64,000 nucleotides of DNA, from contig JARKPR010000036.1 of NCBI GenBank assembly GCA_029975165.1, positions 1 through 64,000 of the forward strand, given 5' to 3'. The translations under genes and the position numbers were made by a program. Below the pieces are notes generated by a model. The model did no database searches. It worked only from the letters and a program-made list of their open reading frames with translations, and was not told the DNA's origin. Positions within the stretch are counted from its first letter, which is position 1; each line of letters begins with the position of its first letter. Shown piece after piece: positions 8,645 through 17,918 of the stretch. Source of the DNA: Selenomonadales bacterium. GTDB lineage: Bacteria; Bacillota; Negativicutes; Sporomusales; UBA7701.

Positions 8645-9346
8645 GTGGTTTCAATAGAACCAGGCAATAAAAAAATTTTGATCGTGGAAGACGAATGGAA
8701 AATCGCCCGTTTTTTGCAGATAGAACTGGGGCATGAAAATTATCAAAGTACGATTGAAGTAAACGGCCAACGGGCCTTTGACCGGATCATGCAGGAAGCC
8801 TTCGATTTGATCCTGCTGGACATAATGCTGCCGGAAATGGACGGGGCGGAGATATGCAAGCGGGTCCGCGAAGTATCCAATGTTCCGATCATCATGGTTA
8901 CTGCCAGGCAAAGCGTCGAAGACAGAGTACGCGGTCTCGACAGCGGCGCGGACGATTATATCGTCAAACCGTTTGCAATTCAGGAACTGCTTGCCCGCAT
9001 CCGGGCCATATTCCGCAAACAAGCCTCGTTGCATCAAGTTCCCGACGAAAAGGAACTGCGCATCAAAAATCTCACCTTATATCCCGAACGTTTCGAAGCA
9101 TTCATCAATAGCCAGCCCATTGCGCTGACAAAAAAAGAATACGATCTCCTGTTGTTCCTGGTTCTCAACAAACAGATCGTGCTGAGCCGCGAACGCATCC
9201 TCCAGGAAGTCTGGGGCTACGACTACACCGGAGATACCAATACTGTGGATGTTTTTATCCGCTTCCTGCGTGCCAAAATTGATGAAGTCTGCGGCGAGAA
9301 ATACATCTATACCGTCAGAGGAGTAGGCTATGTGGTCAAGGATTAA
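8645..9346 (+). CDS. OmpR/PhoB-family response regulator
   Basis: A 233-residue two-domain regulator. The receiver domain (about 9-123) has the acidic pocket (VEDE), the phosphoacceptor Asp59 in LLDIMLPEMDG and the conserved Lys in IVKPF. The winged-helix DNA-binding domain (about 135-232) shows LTKKEYDLLLFLV, SRERILQEVWGYDY, TVDVFIRFLRAKI and IYTVRGVGYVVKD. The start is uncertain. GTG at 8645 lies too close to the purine-rich AAGGGG, which would be better placed for the in-frame ATA at 8654, a rare start. The gene overlaps its kinase by 17 bases. The ordered repeats upstream suggest autoregulation. Confidence 0.93.
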   Translation: MVSIEPGNKKILIVEDEWKIARFLQIELGHENYQSTIEVNGQRAFDRIMQEAFDLILLDIMLPEMDGAEICKRVREVSNVPIIMVTARQSVEDRVRGLDSGADDYIVKPFAIQELLARIRAIFRKQASLHQVPDEKELRIKNLTLYPERFEAFINSQPIALTKKEYDLLLFLVLNKQIVLSRERILQEVWGYDYTGDTNTVDVFIRFLRAKIDEVCGEKYIYTVRGVGYVVKD

Positions 9347-10757
9347 ACTGCGGGCCACCATATCGATCAAAATTACCCTGCTTTACACCCTGATCTTATG
9401 CGGTATCCTTCTCTTTACCAGTCTTTTGACCTATGCGGGCATACAATATTACTTTGTGGCCAATGCCAAAAAAGACGTCAAAATTAGTATGGAAAATGTC
9501 AAACGCTATCTGGAAGCAGGAAACTCGCTGGCCAAATTGCTATCGAAAGAAACCCTGCTTATCCCGGGAGTCAGGCTTAAGGTATTTGACGAACAAAATA
9601 ATCCGCTCGGCGAAAGCGGATCTTTTAACACGGTAAAACAGCTGCGGGTCGCGGACGACGAATACAGCATCCGCCATCACAACCTGCCTCTTATCCAGCT
9701 GATAGCTATGGAGGACTATTTTGCCGACGAGTTAGTTTTCGGGAATTACGGCGTCTATCATTTGCAATTCATTCGGAGAATGTCGGTAGAATCCCACTTT
9801 CTCAAGGTCTTGACCGAGAAAATGCTGATGGCCAATATCCTGGGGTTATTTGTCGTTGTCATTTCGGGGGTATTCGTCAGCCGCCGAATCCTGCGCCCCA
9901 TCCGCGATATAATTGATACCACCAAGGAAATAGAAATCAATAATCTGGAAAAGCGGCTTGACGAAAGCAGTCCTAAAGACGAGCTGCAGGAACTGGCCAA
10001 AACGATAAATCATATGCTGACTCGAATCCAAACCGGCGTCGAGCAGCATCAACGATTCATCTCCGCTGCTTCCCATGAACTGCGAACCCCTATAACGGTG
10101 ATCAGCGGATATGTAAACATGCTCGACCGCTGGGGAAAACACGATGCTTTCATACTGGACGAAGGCGTCGCCGCGATTAAATCTGAAGCATCCAGTATGC
10201 AAAACTTAATCGAGAAGCTGCTTTTTCTGGCGAGTGTCGACCAAGGTGAACAAATGTTGAAAAAAGAACCGCTGGAAATGGAAGGACTTATCCAAGAAGT
10301 CTTTCAGGAAACGCGAGTCATTGCCCCGGATCATAAAATCGCCTTGGATAAGAATGATCCGGCTGTTATTTGGGCCGATGCTTCGGCGATAAAACAGCTT
10401 CTCCGAATATTTGTCGAGAATAGTATTAAATATACCCCTGCCGGCGGAAGTATAAATCTTGCCGCGCGGAAAACCGGCGACCATCTGACGGTTACCGTAC
10501 AAGACACCGGTATTGGCATACCCGAGGAAGAGCAACCGAAGATCTTCGACCGGTTTTATCGCGTAGATAAATCCCGGTCGAAAGTTACCGGCGGCACCGG
10601 CCTTGGTCTATCCATCGCCCGTTGGATTGTAGAACAGCATTCCAGTACAATTCACTTATTCAGTAAGCCTGGGAAAGGTACGGTTATAACGGTTATATTT
10701 CCCGTATGCTGTCAACCGGGAAGGCCCTTTATGCTGCCCTCTTACCCCCGATTTTAG
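9330..10757 (+). CDS. sensor histidine kinase, partner of the upstream regulator
   Basis: A 475-residue classical membrane kinase: membrane segment about 14-38, extracytoplasmic sensor of about 125 residues, second membrane segment about 165-188, HAMP linker, HisKA with SHELRTP (phosphorylated His), and a HATPase_c domain with N box VENSIKYTP, G1 DTGIGIP, F box FDRFYR and G2 GTGLGLSIAR. The sensor region has no recognisable named domain. The gene starts inside the regulator gene, so the two are made together. The glycosyltransferase on the other side of the shared promoter region is a plausible target. The last 15 residues after the ATPase fold are proline-rich and unconserved-looking. Confidence 0.93.
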   Translation: MWSRIKLRATISIKITLLYTLILCGILLFTSLLTYAGIQYYFVANAKKDVKISMENVKRYLEAGNSLAKLLSKETLLIPGVRLKVFDEQNNPLGESGSFNTVKQLRVADDEYSIRHHNLPLIQLIAMEDYFADELVFGNYGVYHLQFIRRMSVESHFLKVLTEKMLMANILGLFVVVISGVFVSRRILRPIRDIIDTTKEIEINNLEKRLDESSPKDELQELAKTINHMLTRIQTGVEQHQRFISAASHELRTPITVISGYVNMLDRWGKHDAFILDEGVAAIKSEASSMQNLIEKLLFLASVDQGEQMLKKEPLEMEGLIQEVFQETRVIAPDHKIALDKNDPAVIWADASAIKQLLRIFVENSIKYTPAGGSINLAARKTGDHLTVTVQDTGIGIPEEEQPKIFDRFYRVDKSRSKVTGGTGLGLSIARWIVEQHSSTIHLFSKPGKGTVITVIFPVCCQPGRPFMLPSYPRF

Positions 10758-11050
10758 GAATACCCGGAAAATATATGCCAGATATTCGGCCAGCCTAATG
10801 GTTGCGTGCGGCCTATACGGCTTTCGGCGGCTCAGGCAGTTTAATAGTAAGCCCTATTTGGGGCAAAAACGGACTACGGGAGTCCCTCCTCTGAGGCGGT
10901 AATCCATAGAATATGGCATCAAGGGGCTGTATGCGTATAACATTTTTTAATTTAAATCGTTCTATCGCAAGGATAATTAGTCCCGTTCTATAATACAAAT
11001 CATTAAGCGGATAAATAACCCATGCACTTTCAACGATGGGAGGCAATAAG
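10758..11050. other. intergenic region before the cupin gene
   Basis: No credible gene. TATAAT at 10989-10994 could be the -10 of the cupin gene but has no good -35. No hairpin with a T-tract follows the kinase gene. Confidence 0.4.
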
Positions 11051-11446
11051 ATGCATAATAAAAACATTCTTTTCCAGGCAATTAATTGGGAGCAGATCCC
11101 GAAGCTGGAATATAAAGGCGCAAAGGGCACTGCTACGTGGCAGACGCTGCAATTCGAAGGTTTACGAATTAGAATTGTCAGTTACTCTAAAGGCTATTTT
11201 GCCGATCACTGGTGTAAAAAAGGTCACATCGTGCATTGTTTAGAAGGTAGCTTCATTAGTGAAATGCAGTCCGGTGAACGGCATTATTTCTCTGCGGGAA
11301 TGTCATATATCGTCTCTGATGAAGTCAGTTCACATCGTTCAACCACGGAAGAAGGTGTGAAATTGTTGATTATTGATGGTGATTTCCTGCAATATTATCC
11401 TTCAAGTGAATCACCTTCGCCAGAAGCAGCTCCGAAAAATAAATAG
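11051..11446 (+). CDS. small cupin-fold protein (DHCW-motif type)
   Basis: A 131-residue single-domain protein. The segment FADHWCKKGHIVHCLEG resembles the 'DHCW motif cupin fold protein' family, a small jelly-roll group of unknown function. The GSF, GMSY and SSHRSTTEEGVKLLIIDG strands fit a cupin barrel. The ATG at 11051 follows GGGAGG. The in-frame GTG-type starts further upstream overlap the ribosome site. The gene is compositionally more AT-rich than the core genes around it. Its biochemical role is unknown. Confidence 0.75.
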   Translation: MHNKNILFQAINWEQIPKLEYKGAKGTATWQTLQFEGLRIRIVSYSKGYFADHWCKKGHIVHCLEGSFISEMQSGERHYFSAGMSYIVSDEVSSHRSTTEEGVKLLIIDGDFLQYYPSSESPSPEAAPKNK

Positions 11447-11452
11447 CAATTA

Positions 11453-11493
11453 TTTAATGCCCGTATCAATAATTGACCGGGCATTAAATTTTG
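11453..11493 (+). terminator. terminator after the cupin gene
   Basis: An 11-bp stem TTTAATGCCCG/CGGGCATTAAA followed by TTTTG. A weaker, related hairpin (CCCG...CGGG around an ATCAATTGAT centre) follows at about 11497-11518 and looks like a degenerate second copy. Confidence 0.8.
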
Positions 11494-11531
11494 CTTCCCG
11501 TTCATCAATTGATCGGGCTTTGGGACTTGTT

Positions 11532-12383
11532 TTATCTGTCGGGAAAGATGTAATCTAATTTAGCCATACGGAAAAGACACATTACAACAGGCACCACAAT
11601 TATTGGCACCAAGATAAGCTGCCACGCCGAAATATCATCGGCATGGGGAACAAAAATGTGATACTCGCCCATGATCCAGTATACAAAAGTCAAAAATACA
11701 ACACCAAGCAACCGGTAATGCCAAGGCAGTTTCAAACCTATTAATAATGTAATAATCATGCTAGTCATCAAAAGATAGAGGTAAAAAAATCCCTGGTGAA
11801 ACTTTTCGGGGTCCCCGGCCAGAGGAACTTGAAATCTAAATAATTGGCCCCCTTTGTTTGCCAAGAAAAGGATTATATTATGGATGGAGGCATAGGTTAG
11901 ATAAATGACGGTGAGTTTAAAAACTGGACAGCGCCTCTTCTCCTGCAGCCCTGACCAAATCATCCTGCTTATTTTATAGAGAATGATAAGCCCGATGCCG
12001 GTATAAGCCGATTTCCACCAAAAGTGCTGATAAATGCCGAGTGTTGTGAAGTACCAATCGATACCGGTGAAGATAACAGCAATACCCACCGCATATTTCC
12101 AGGAAAGTGAAAACGCATTTATGGCTACCGCCGAAACCGGTACAATGAGGGAATTAGATACATATGACCCCAAATAATTATCCAGCCTCGGGTCCGCAAG
12201 AATACCGGGCGAATAGCGATATGCATCCATTAGTATCAATACTACGATCTCGAACGGGTGAATTATGCCGGCAATAGTTAGCTGCAGCACCAGTAGCTTC
12301 CAATCTTTTCTATATATCAGTGAAACAGCCAGCAGGACCAGAGCGATAAGGACTAATCCATAGTACCAATAGGCGGATGGCAT
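11532..12383 (-). CDS. integral membrane protein of unknown function
   Basis: A 283-residue protein with eight or nine hydrophobic membrane segments across its whole length and short polar loops, including RKDW, RYSPGILADPRLDNYLG and PLAGDPEKFHQG. The hydrophobic pattern and the aromatic-rich helices (WKYAVG, WKSAYTG, IMGEYHIFV) resemble uncharacterised membrane proteins of spore-forming Bacillota, but I do not recognise a named family or catalytic motif. It is convergent with the cupin gene and is followed upstream by the spore protein gene on the same strand, separated by that gene's terminator, so it is probably a separate transcript. No signal peptide is evident. Confidence 0.7.
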   Translation of the reverse strand: MPSAYWYYGLVLIALVLLAVSLIYRKDWKLLVLQLTIAGIIHPFEIVVLILMDAYRYSPGILADPRLDNYLGSYVSNSLIVPVSAVAINAFSLSWKYAVGIAVIFTGIDWYFTTLGIYQHFWWKSAYTGIGLIILYKISRMIWSGLQEKRRCPVFKLTVIYLTYASIHNIILFLANKGGQLFRFQVPLAGDPEKFHQGFFYLYLLMTSMIITLLIGLKLPWHYRLLGVVFLTFVYWIMGEYHIFVPHADDISAWQLILVPIIVVPVVMCLFRMAKLDYIFPDR

Positions 12384-12499
12384 AACTTTCTCCTATCGCA
12401 AAGAAAATATATTCAGCCAGTATTCCGGATTATCATAAATCAGTCGAAACAAATGCTACCTTTATGACATGGCCCATGATGGAATTATTGATAAAGATA

Positions 12500-12536
12500 A
12501 CCCCGAAAGCCTAATCAACAACGAGACTTTCGGGGT
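12500..12536 (-). terminator. terminator of the spore-protein-like gene
   Basis: A 10-bp stem ACCCCGAAAG/CTTTCGGGGT, then TTATCTTTATC on the minus strand, just after the stop at 12543. Confidence 0.75.
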
Positions 12537-12542
12537 CTTAAC

Positions 12543-12746
12543 TTATTCCGCGTTCTGATGGGCCTTCCCATTCGCCCTGGCTTCCTCGGCCATCGCCTGT
12601 TCACCGCGCTTGACGGCTTCCCGGACCATCGAGCCGACTTCGCCGGTGGTGACGTCGCTCCAGTCGCCGTCGGCGACTTTGTCGCCGAATCCCAGGTCGT
12701 TGGCCAACTGGACCTTGGTCTTTTCCGACATTACTCCTTTGTCCAT
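12543..12746 (-). CDS. small acid-soluble spore protein-like (alpha/beta type, divergent)
   Basis: A 67-residue protein rich in Lys, Glu, Asp and Gly. LANDLGFGDKV and TTGEVGSMVREAVKRGEQAM line up with the two conserved segments of alpha/beta-type SASPs: the first helix plus the germination-protease region, and the GG-x-x-x-R-x-L-V-x-x-AEQ-type second helix. These proteins coat spore DNA and protect it from UV and heat. The match is weaker than for the gene at 42110, so function is inferred. The start follows GGAGGTG by six bases. A second ATG five codons on is possible. It is monocistronic with its own terminator, as is usual for SASP genes. Confidence 0.6.
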   Translation of the reverse strand: MDKGVMSEKTKVQLANDLGFGDKVADGDWSDVTTGEVGSMVREAVKRGEQAMAEEARANGKAHQNAE

Positions 12747-12951
12747 GATTACACCTCCAGCTTTCGCAGGCTTCCTGCTTAGTATGCCCGGAGGGCCGGC
12801 GATTAGCCGGGCGATTAGCCGGGCGATATTTTCCGGGTATACTAGTTGCCGGCATGAGAGGATGAAGGTGGGTGGACGGCGAAAAAATGTCAGAGGAATG
12901 TTAGGGCAAAATGTTAGATAAATGCCAGACTTGGACAGAAGGGGTGGCGGA

Positions 12952-13569
12952 ATGGAAAAAATAGCCTACCGGCAAGGCGTGTTGGCGATCCTGGCGGAGC
13001 TCCTGCAGGCGCCTGACGGGGATTTGCCGGGCGAGCTGCCGGGGATGGCGGCTTATTTGGGCGAGGCATTCGCGGCGCTCGCTTACCCGGTCCTGCCGCC
13101 GGCTTACCGGGATTGGCCGCAGCTCGGCGGCGACGCGGCGGCGCTGGCCCGGGACTACAACCGCAGCTTCGTTTATCCGCCGGAGAGCCGGGTGGTGCCG
13201 GTGGAGTCGGTGTACCGCCAGTGGACGCAGGACACCGGCGCCCGGGTGCCGTTCGCCAAGGAGAAGGGCTATCTGATGGGCGACGCCGCCCTGCATATGA
13301 GGGCCCTCTACGAGAGCTACGGCCTGGAAATACCGGCGGAATTCGCCGCGACCCCCGACCACCTGGGCCTGGAGCTCGAATTCGCCAATTTCCTGCTGGC
13401 GCATGAGACGCCCGAGCGGCAGGCGATTTTCTGGCGGGAGCATCTCGACTGGGTCGACGAGCTTTCCCGGGACGCTGACAAGGCCGGGATTCCGCTGCTT
13501 TACCGCCAGGTGCTGGCGGTGACGGCCGCTTTTCTCCGCGCCGAGCGGGAATATTACGGGCTAGCCTAG
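12952..13569 (+). CDS. TorD/DmsD-family molybdoenzyme chaperone
   Basis: A 205-residue all-helical protein of the TorD/NarJ superfamily. These chaperones bind the twin-arginine leader of a molybdopterin oxidoreductase and help insert its cofactor. The family signature is visible as PDHLGLELEFANFLL near residue 140, and DYNRSFVYP marks the N-terminal half. The ATG at 12952 follows AAGGGG. A longer frame from 12922 lacks a ribosome site. moeA starts 20 bases downstream, so the pair form a molybdenum cofactor maturation operon. The client enzyme is not in this window. Confidence 0.85.
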   Translation: MEKIAYRQGVLAILAELLQAPDGDLPGELPGMAAYLGEAFAALAYPVLPPAYRDWPQLGGDAAALARDYNRSFVYPPESRVVPVESVYRQWTQDTGARVPFAKEKGYLMGDAALHMRALYESYGLEIPAEFAATPDHLGLELEFANFLLAHETPERQAIFWREHLDWVDELSRDADKAGIPLLYRQVLAVTAAFLRAEREYYGLA

Positions 13570-13588
13570 GAAATGGGAGGTGAACCGG

Positions 13589-14803
13589 ATGGCGATGCTA
13601 TTGGAGGCGGCGCAGGAGATGTTGCTCGCCGGCGCGCGGACGGCGGCGACGGAGGAGGTGGCACTGGCGGATTGCTGGCGGCGGGTGCTGGCGGCGCCGG
13701 TCGTGGCTGACGCCGATTTCCCGCCGTTCGACCGTTCGCCGCTCGACGGGTACGCGCTAATTGCCGCCGAGGCGGCGGAAGCCTCGCTGCCCCGGCCCGT
13801 CCTGCTCAAGGTGGTGGACGACATCCCCGCCGGCAGCCTGCCGCATGTGGACGTACGGCTGGGAGAGGCGTCGCGGATCATGACCGGGGCGCCGGTACCG
13901 GCCGGGGCCACCGGCGTGGTCCGCCGCGAGGACACCTGCGAAATGGACGGCCGGGTGGCGATTTTCGCCGCCGCCGGCGCGGCCGCCAACATCTGCCGGC
14001 GCGGCGAGGAGATCGCCGGCGGCGAGCAGGTTGTGGCGGCCGGCACGGTCGTGAACGCCGGGGTGATGGGGTTGCTGGCCCTCCTGGGGGTGGCGAGGCC
14101 GCTGGTGTATAAACGGCCGCGGGTCGCGCTGCTGGCGACCGGCAGCGAGATCGTGCCGGTAGACGGGCCGCTGGCGCCAGGCACTATCCGCAACTCCAAC
14201 AGCTACATGCTGGCCGCGCAGGTCCGCGAGGCCGGGGCCGAGCCGGTCCTGGCCGGCATCGTCCGCGACGAGGTGGCGGCAATCGCCGCCGGGCTGCAGG
14301 AGGCGGCGGGCTGCGATATCGTAGTGACCACCGGCGGCGTGTCGACCGGCGATTATGATCTGCTGGCCGACGTTTACCGGGAGCTGGGGATCGAGATCCT
14401 GTTCGACCGGGTGGGGATGAAGCCGGGGATGCCGGTGCTGGCCGGCCGCAAGGACGGCAAGCAGTATATCGGCCTGTCGGGCAACCCGGCGGCGGCCAGC
14501 GTGGCGTTCGAGCAGCTGGTCCGCCCGCTGCTGCTGAGGATGGGCGGCCGCAACGATCTGTGGCGGCCGCGGGCTAAGGCGATGCTGACGGCATCATTCG
14601 CCAAGTCCTCGGGGACGACGCGGTTCGTGTGGGCCAGATGCCGGCTCCTGGACGGGGGGTTGACGGCCGAGCCACTGCGACTGCAGGGGAACGGGATGCT
14701 CAAGTCGGCGGTGGCCGCCAACGCCTTGATCGTCATCCCGGCCGACAGCCCGCCCCTGGCCCCCGGCAGCACCGTGGAGGTGCGACTGCTGGCCGACCTA
14801 TAA
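13589..14803 (+). CDS. moeA: molybdopterin molybdenumtransferase MoeA
   Basis: A 404-residue enzyme that inserts molybdate into adenylylated molybdopterin, the last step of Mo-cofactor synthesis. Motifs: FDRSPLDGYA (domain with the substrate Asp), RIMTGAPVPAGA, the MPT-binding segments LLATGSEIVP, VVTTGGVSTGDYDL and YIGLSGNPAAASVAFEQL, and the C-terminal domain IV. Length is normal for the family. The ATG at 13589 is well spaced from GGGAGG. The GTG at 13580 would overlap the ribosome site. It is the second gene of the operon with the TorD-like chaperone and is separated from the next gene by 120 bases. Confidence 0.95.
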   Translation: MAMLLEAAQEMLLAGARTAATEEVALADCWRRVLAAPVVADADFPPFDRSPLDGYALIAAEAAEASLPRPVLLKVVDDIPAGSLPHVDVRLGEASRIMTGAPVPAGATGVVRREDTCEMDGRVAIFAAAGAAANICRRGEEIAGGEQVVAAGTVVNAGVMGLLALLGVARPLVYKRPRVALLATGSEIVPVDGPLAPGTIRNSNSYMLAAQVREAGAEPVLAGIVRDEVAAIAAGLQEAAGCDIVVTTGGVSTGDYDLLADVYRELGIEILFDRVGMKPGMPVLAGRKDGKQYIGLSGNPAAASVAFEQLVRPLLLRMGGRNDLWRPRAKAMLTASFAKSSGTTRFVWARCRLLDGGLTAEPLRLQGNGMLKSAVAANALIVIPADSPPLAPGSTVEVRLLADL

Positions 14804-14925
14804 GTTTTTCGCTATAGGGAGATAAGAAAGACGGTTTTTCAATTCCGGGTATTTTATTGATTTTGTTACGGACTGAACATACAATCAAAATGATGGGAAG
14901 ATTTGCGGTTAAGGGGGAGTACCGA

Positions 14926-16602
14926 ATGAAAATCGTGGTTATCGGCGCGGTGGCCGCCGGTCTCAAGGCGGCGGCCAGGGCCAGGAGGAACGACCCCGCC
15001 GCCGAGATAACGGTGGTGGAGAAGGGCAAGCTGATCTCGTACGGGGCGTGCGGCCTGCCATATTATGTGGCCGGCGACGTGCAGGACATCGGCCAGTTGA
15101 TGACGACACCCGCCGGGGCGACGCGCAATCCCGCCTTCTTCAAGAATGTCAAGGATATCACCGTGCTTACCGAGACGCTGGCCACCGGCATCGACCGCGC
15201 CGCCAGGCAGGTGACGGTGAAGGACCTCGCCAGCGGCGAGGAACGGCAACTGCCGTACGACAAGCTGGTCATCGCCACCGGGGCGCTGCCTGTGAAGCCG
15301 CCGCTGCCGGGCGTCGACCTGGCCAACGTGTTCCAGCTCTGGCATCCCGACGACGCCAAGGCCATCCGCGAGGGGCTGGAGCGGGGCAGGTTCGCGAACG
15401 CCGCCATCATCGGCGCCGGGCTGGTGGGGATGGAGATGGCCGAAGCGCTGAAGATGTGGGACGTCAATACGACGATCATCGAGATGAAGGACCAGGTATT
15501 CCCGGCTTTCCTCGACGAGGAGGTCGCCGGGTCGGTGGCCAAGTACGTCCGCGAGCAGGGGCTGACTGTCCTGACGGGCGAGAAGGTGGAGAAGTTCACC
15601 GGCGACGGGGCGGTGCAGGCGGTGGTGACCGACAAGCGGACCGTTCCCGCCGATCTGGTCATCCTGGCGATCGGCGTGCGGCCGAACGTCGAACTGGCCA
15701 AGGCCGCCGGCCTCACCATCGGGCCGACAGGCGCGATCGCGGTCGACGGCGGCCTGCGGACCAGCGACGACGATATCTTCGCCGGCGGCGACTGCGTGGA
15801 GAACACTCACCTCGTTTCCGGGGAAAAGGTGTTCGTGCCGATGGGCTCGACGGCCAACAAGCACGGCCGCGTGATCGGCGACAATATTTTCGGCGGGCGG
15901 GAGACGTTCCACGGCATCCTCGGCACGGTGGCTGTGAAGGTGCTCGACATGAACGTCGCCAAGACCGGCCTCACCGAGCGCGACGCCAAGCGCCTCGGCT
16001 ACGAGTACGTCACCGCCATGATCGGCGGCCACGACCGGCCGCATTACATGCCGGAGGCCAAGCTCATCACCGTCAAGCTGATCGCCGAGGCGGCCACCGG
16101 CCGCATCCTGGGCGCCCAGGCGTTCGGCACGGGCGAGGTGGACAAGCGCATCGACATCGTGGCCACGGCCATCGTCCTCGGCGGGAAGGTGGGCGACCTG
16201 CTCGACGTCGATCTCGCCTACGCGCCGCCCTACAGTCCGCCGCTCGACAACGTGGCGGTGGCGGCTTCGGCCGTGCAGAACAAGCTGGCCGGCAAGCTCA
16301 AGGGCATCTCGTCGCTGACGGCCAAGGAGAAGATGGACGGCAAGACGGTCTTCCTCGACGTCCGCACGCCGGAAGAGTGCAAGCAGCAGGGCTGCCTGCC
16401 CTACGAGAATGTGCAGTACATCCCGCTGGGGCAGCTCAGGAGCCGCCTGGCCGAGCTGAACAAGGGCGACGAGATCGTCGCGCTCTGCAAAATCAGCCTG
16501 CGGGGCTACGAAGCGGCGCTCATCCTCGAAGGCGAGGACTTCGACAAGGTGAAGGTGATGGAGGGCGGCATCAACGCCTGGCCCTTCGAGTGCAAAAAAT
16601 GA
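14926..16602 (+). CDS. CoA-disulfide reductase/NADH oxidase with C-terminal rhodanese domain
   Basis: A 558-residue flavoprotein of the CoA-disulfide reductase (Cdr/PSR) class. The N-terminal FAD-binding domain begins KIVVIGAVAAGLKAAARARR (GxGxxG is replaced by GAVAAG as in this family). The single redox cysteine is in SYGACGLPYYVAGD. The NAD(P)-binding GAGLVGMEMAE, the FAD segment FAGGDCVE and the dimerisation domain follow. A rhodanese module occupies about 460-558 with FLDVRTPEE and active-site Cys in ALCKISLRGYEA. Such fusions reduce CoA persulfide, CoA disulfide or polysulfide in sulfur and redox metabolism. The ATG at 14926 follows GGGGGAG. A Rho-independent terminator follows at once. 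Confidence 0.92.
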   Translation: MKIVVIGAVAAGLKAAARARRNDPAAEITVVEKGKLISYGACGLPYYVAGDVQDIGQLMTTPAGATRNPAFFKNVKDITVLTETLATGIDRAARQVTVKDLASGEERQLPYDKLVIATGALPVKPPLPGVDLANVFQLWHPDDAKAIREGLERGRFANAAIIGAGLVGMEMAEALKMWDVNTTIIEMKDQVFPAFLDEEVAGSVAKYVREQGLTVLTGEKVEKFTGDGAVQAVVTDKRTVPADLVILAIGVRPNVELAKAAGLTIGPTGAIAVDGGLRTSDDDIFAGGDCVENTHLVSGEKVFVPMGSTANKHGRVIGDNIFGGRETFHGILGTVAVKVLDMNVAKTGLTERDAKRLGYEYVTAMIGGHDRPHYMPEAKLITVKLIAEAATGRILGAQAFGTGEVDKRIDIVATAIVLGGKVGDLLDVDLAYAPPYSPPLDNVAVAASAVQNKLAGKLKGISSLTAKEKMDGKTVFLDVRTPEECKQQGCLPYENVQYIPLGQLRSRLAELNKGDEIVALCKISLRGYEAALILEGEDFDKVKVMEGGINAWPFECKK

Positions 16603-16611
16603 TTTGACGGA

Positions 16612-16638
16612 AAAGAGCCGCTTGAGCGGCTCTTTTTT
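16612..16638 (+). terminator. terminator of the CoA-disulfide reductase gene
   Basis: Stem AAGAGCCGCT/AGCGGCTCTT with a TG loop followed by a run of T. The 16640-16744 stretch after it is featureless. Confidence 0.9.
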
Positions 16639-16744
16639 GATGTTGGCCCTGTGGCTCTTTGTACATTGCGAGGAACCAAGATGAATTTTTGTTCGCTGTT
16701 GCATTAATAGTAAAAACAATTGTTGGTACGGCCTTATCTTTCAA

Positions 16745-17731
16745 TCATAAATTTTCTGGAGTTAAAATTAATTCGCCGTTCGTGTATTGGTATGTTAACA
16801 AGGCCACTTCTTTGCGCTCTATTTCTTTGCGTATGCGAAGATAGGCTTTAACATCGTCACTGAAAGAATTAGCTATTGCCGTGGTCCTGAGCATACTATA
16901 GTCACCGTTGGCTTTCTTCTTTAAGAACCAGTCTTCGTATTGTAATAATTGACTTAACCCCTTCTGGTCGAATACTTCTCGCTTGACTTCAATTATGTTA
17001 TAGGAAATTATCCTTTTCACATCCACGGGACTATTGAACACGAGCAAAATGTCTATTTCCCTTTCAAAGCTTGTTGGCACATAACATATGTAATCCGTAT
17101 AGTTACCAAATAAACTTTTATATCTCCCTTTTGCAAATCCATTCATGAGCAACGACATAATCGTATATTCATACTTAGGAATAGGACCAGGACCGAAAGT
17201 TAGTTTGTCAAGTAGATTAGGCTCGAAGTAGGGGTACGGTTCTCTAATCTGCTTCGGTTGTTGGTAATCGGGGTTTAACTTCAAAAAAAGTGTCAGTAGC
17301 TCATTATATTCGGCATCAGTAATTGAAAACATTGCATTTGTCGTCGTACTGTTCGGGCGTTTAAGGCTGAATGTCCAACTTAGGCCATTATCTTTCAAAT
17401 CGAAAATATCACTTAACATAATAGGGGTCGAAAAGCTATATACAGAATTATCAATTCGTACCCTGAATGGGTATAGCTGTCCCTCTTCTTTGACTGGCCA
17501 GACTTTCGTTTCATCATAAAAAGGATATTCTAGAACCTTGAATACACCACGAAGCTCCTTCTTGACAATAACGTAGAACAAAACCAAGTCATCGGGTTTT
17601 ACTAACGCCATTCTCGATATTAAGCCATCATTGGTATTAGGGCTTTTCAATGAATTGGGGATTGCAGCTAACCCTTTTTTTACGCAAATTTCATAGTTTA
17701 TCTCATCTACGACAAAAACATGCACAGCCAT
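16745..17731 (-). CDS. EVE-like domain protein with C-terminal PD-(D/E)XK nuclease motif
   Basis: A 328-residue protein. The first 95 residues look like an EVE/PUA-like reader domain: LVKPDDLVLFYV, then RGVFKVLEYPFYDETKVWP. Such domains bind modified bases. The C-terminal half carries a restriction-nuclease-like core, with EREIDILLVF (Asp227) then SYNIIEVKRE (Glu248, Lys250), matching D-(x)n-E-x-K. The combination suggests a modification-dependent endonuclease, possibly anti-phage, but the architecture is my reading and not a recognised family. The start is ATG at 17731 after AGAGGTG. The longer frame to 18031 has no ribosome site. The gene is clearly more AT-rich than its neighbours and stands alone, which points to horizontal acquisition. 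Confidence 0.65.
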   Translation of the reverse strand: MAVHVFVVDEINYEICVKKGLAAIPNSLKSPNTNDGLISRMALVKPDDLVLFYVIVKKELRGVFKVLEYPFYDETKVWPVKEEGQLYPFRVRIDNSVYSFSTPIMLSDIFDLKDNGLSWTFSLKRPNSTTTNAMFSITDAEYNELLTLFLKLNPDYQQPKQIREPYPYFEPNLLDKLTFGPGPIPKYEYTIMSLLMNGFAKGRYKSLFGNYTDYICYVPTSFEREIDILLVFNSPVDVKRIISYNIIEVKREVFDQKGLSQLLQYEDWFLKKKANGDYSMLRTTAIANSFSDDVKAYLRIRKEIERKEVALLTYQYTNGELILTPENL

Positions 17732-17918
17732 GAAATAACACCTCTTATCCCGAGAATTCTTCAAGGGTCTTATTTGATATTTGTTCTTTTCGACAGATGT
17801 TTTCCTTTTCCTACCAGAGGGAGATAGCCGTGTGATCGCTAAGCAGCGGATAATGAAAGTGATAAAACCTATGGTCCGTATCTCGTCGTAATAACACACT
17901 GTTCTTAAGAATAGTTGA

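Noticed and set aside
10813-11130. Minus-strand frame overlapping the cupin gene start
   Set aside because: No ribosome site, no recognisable domain, and it overlaps a well-supported gene.
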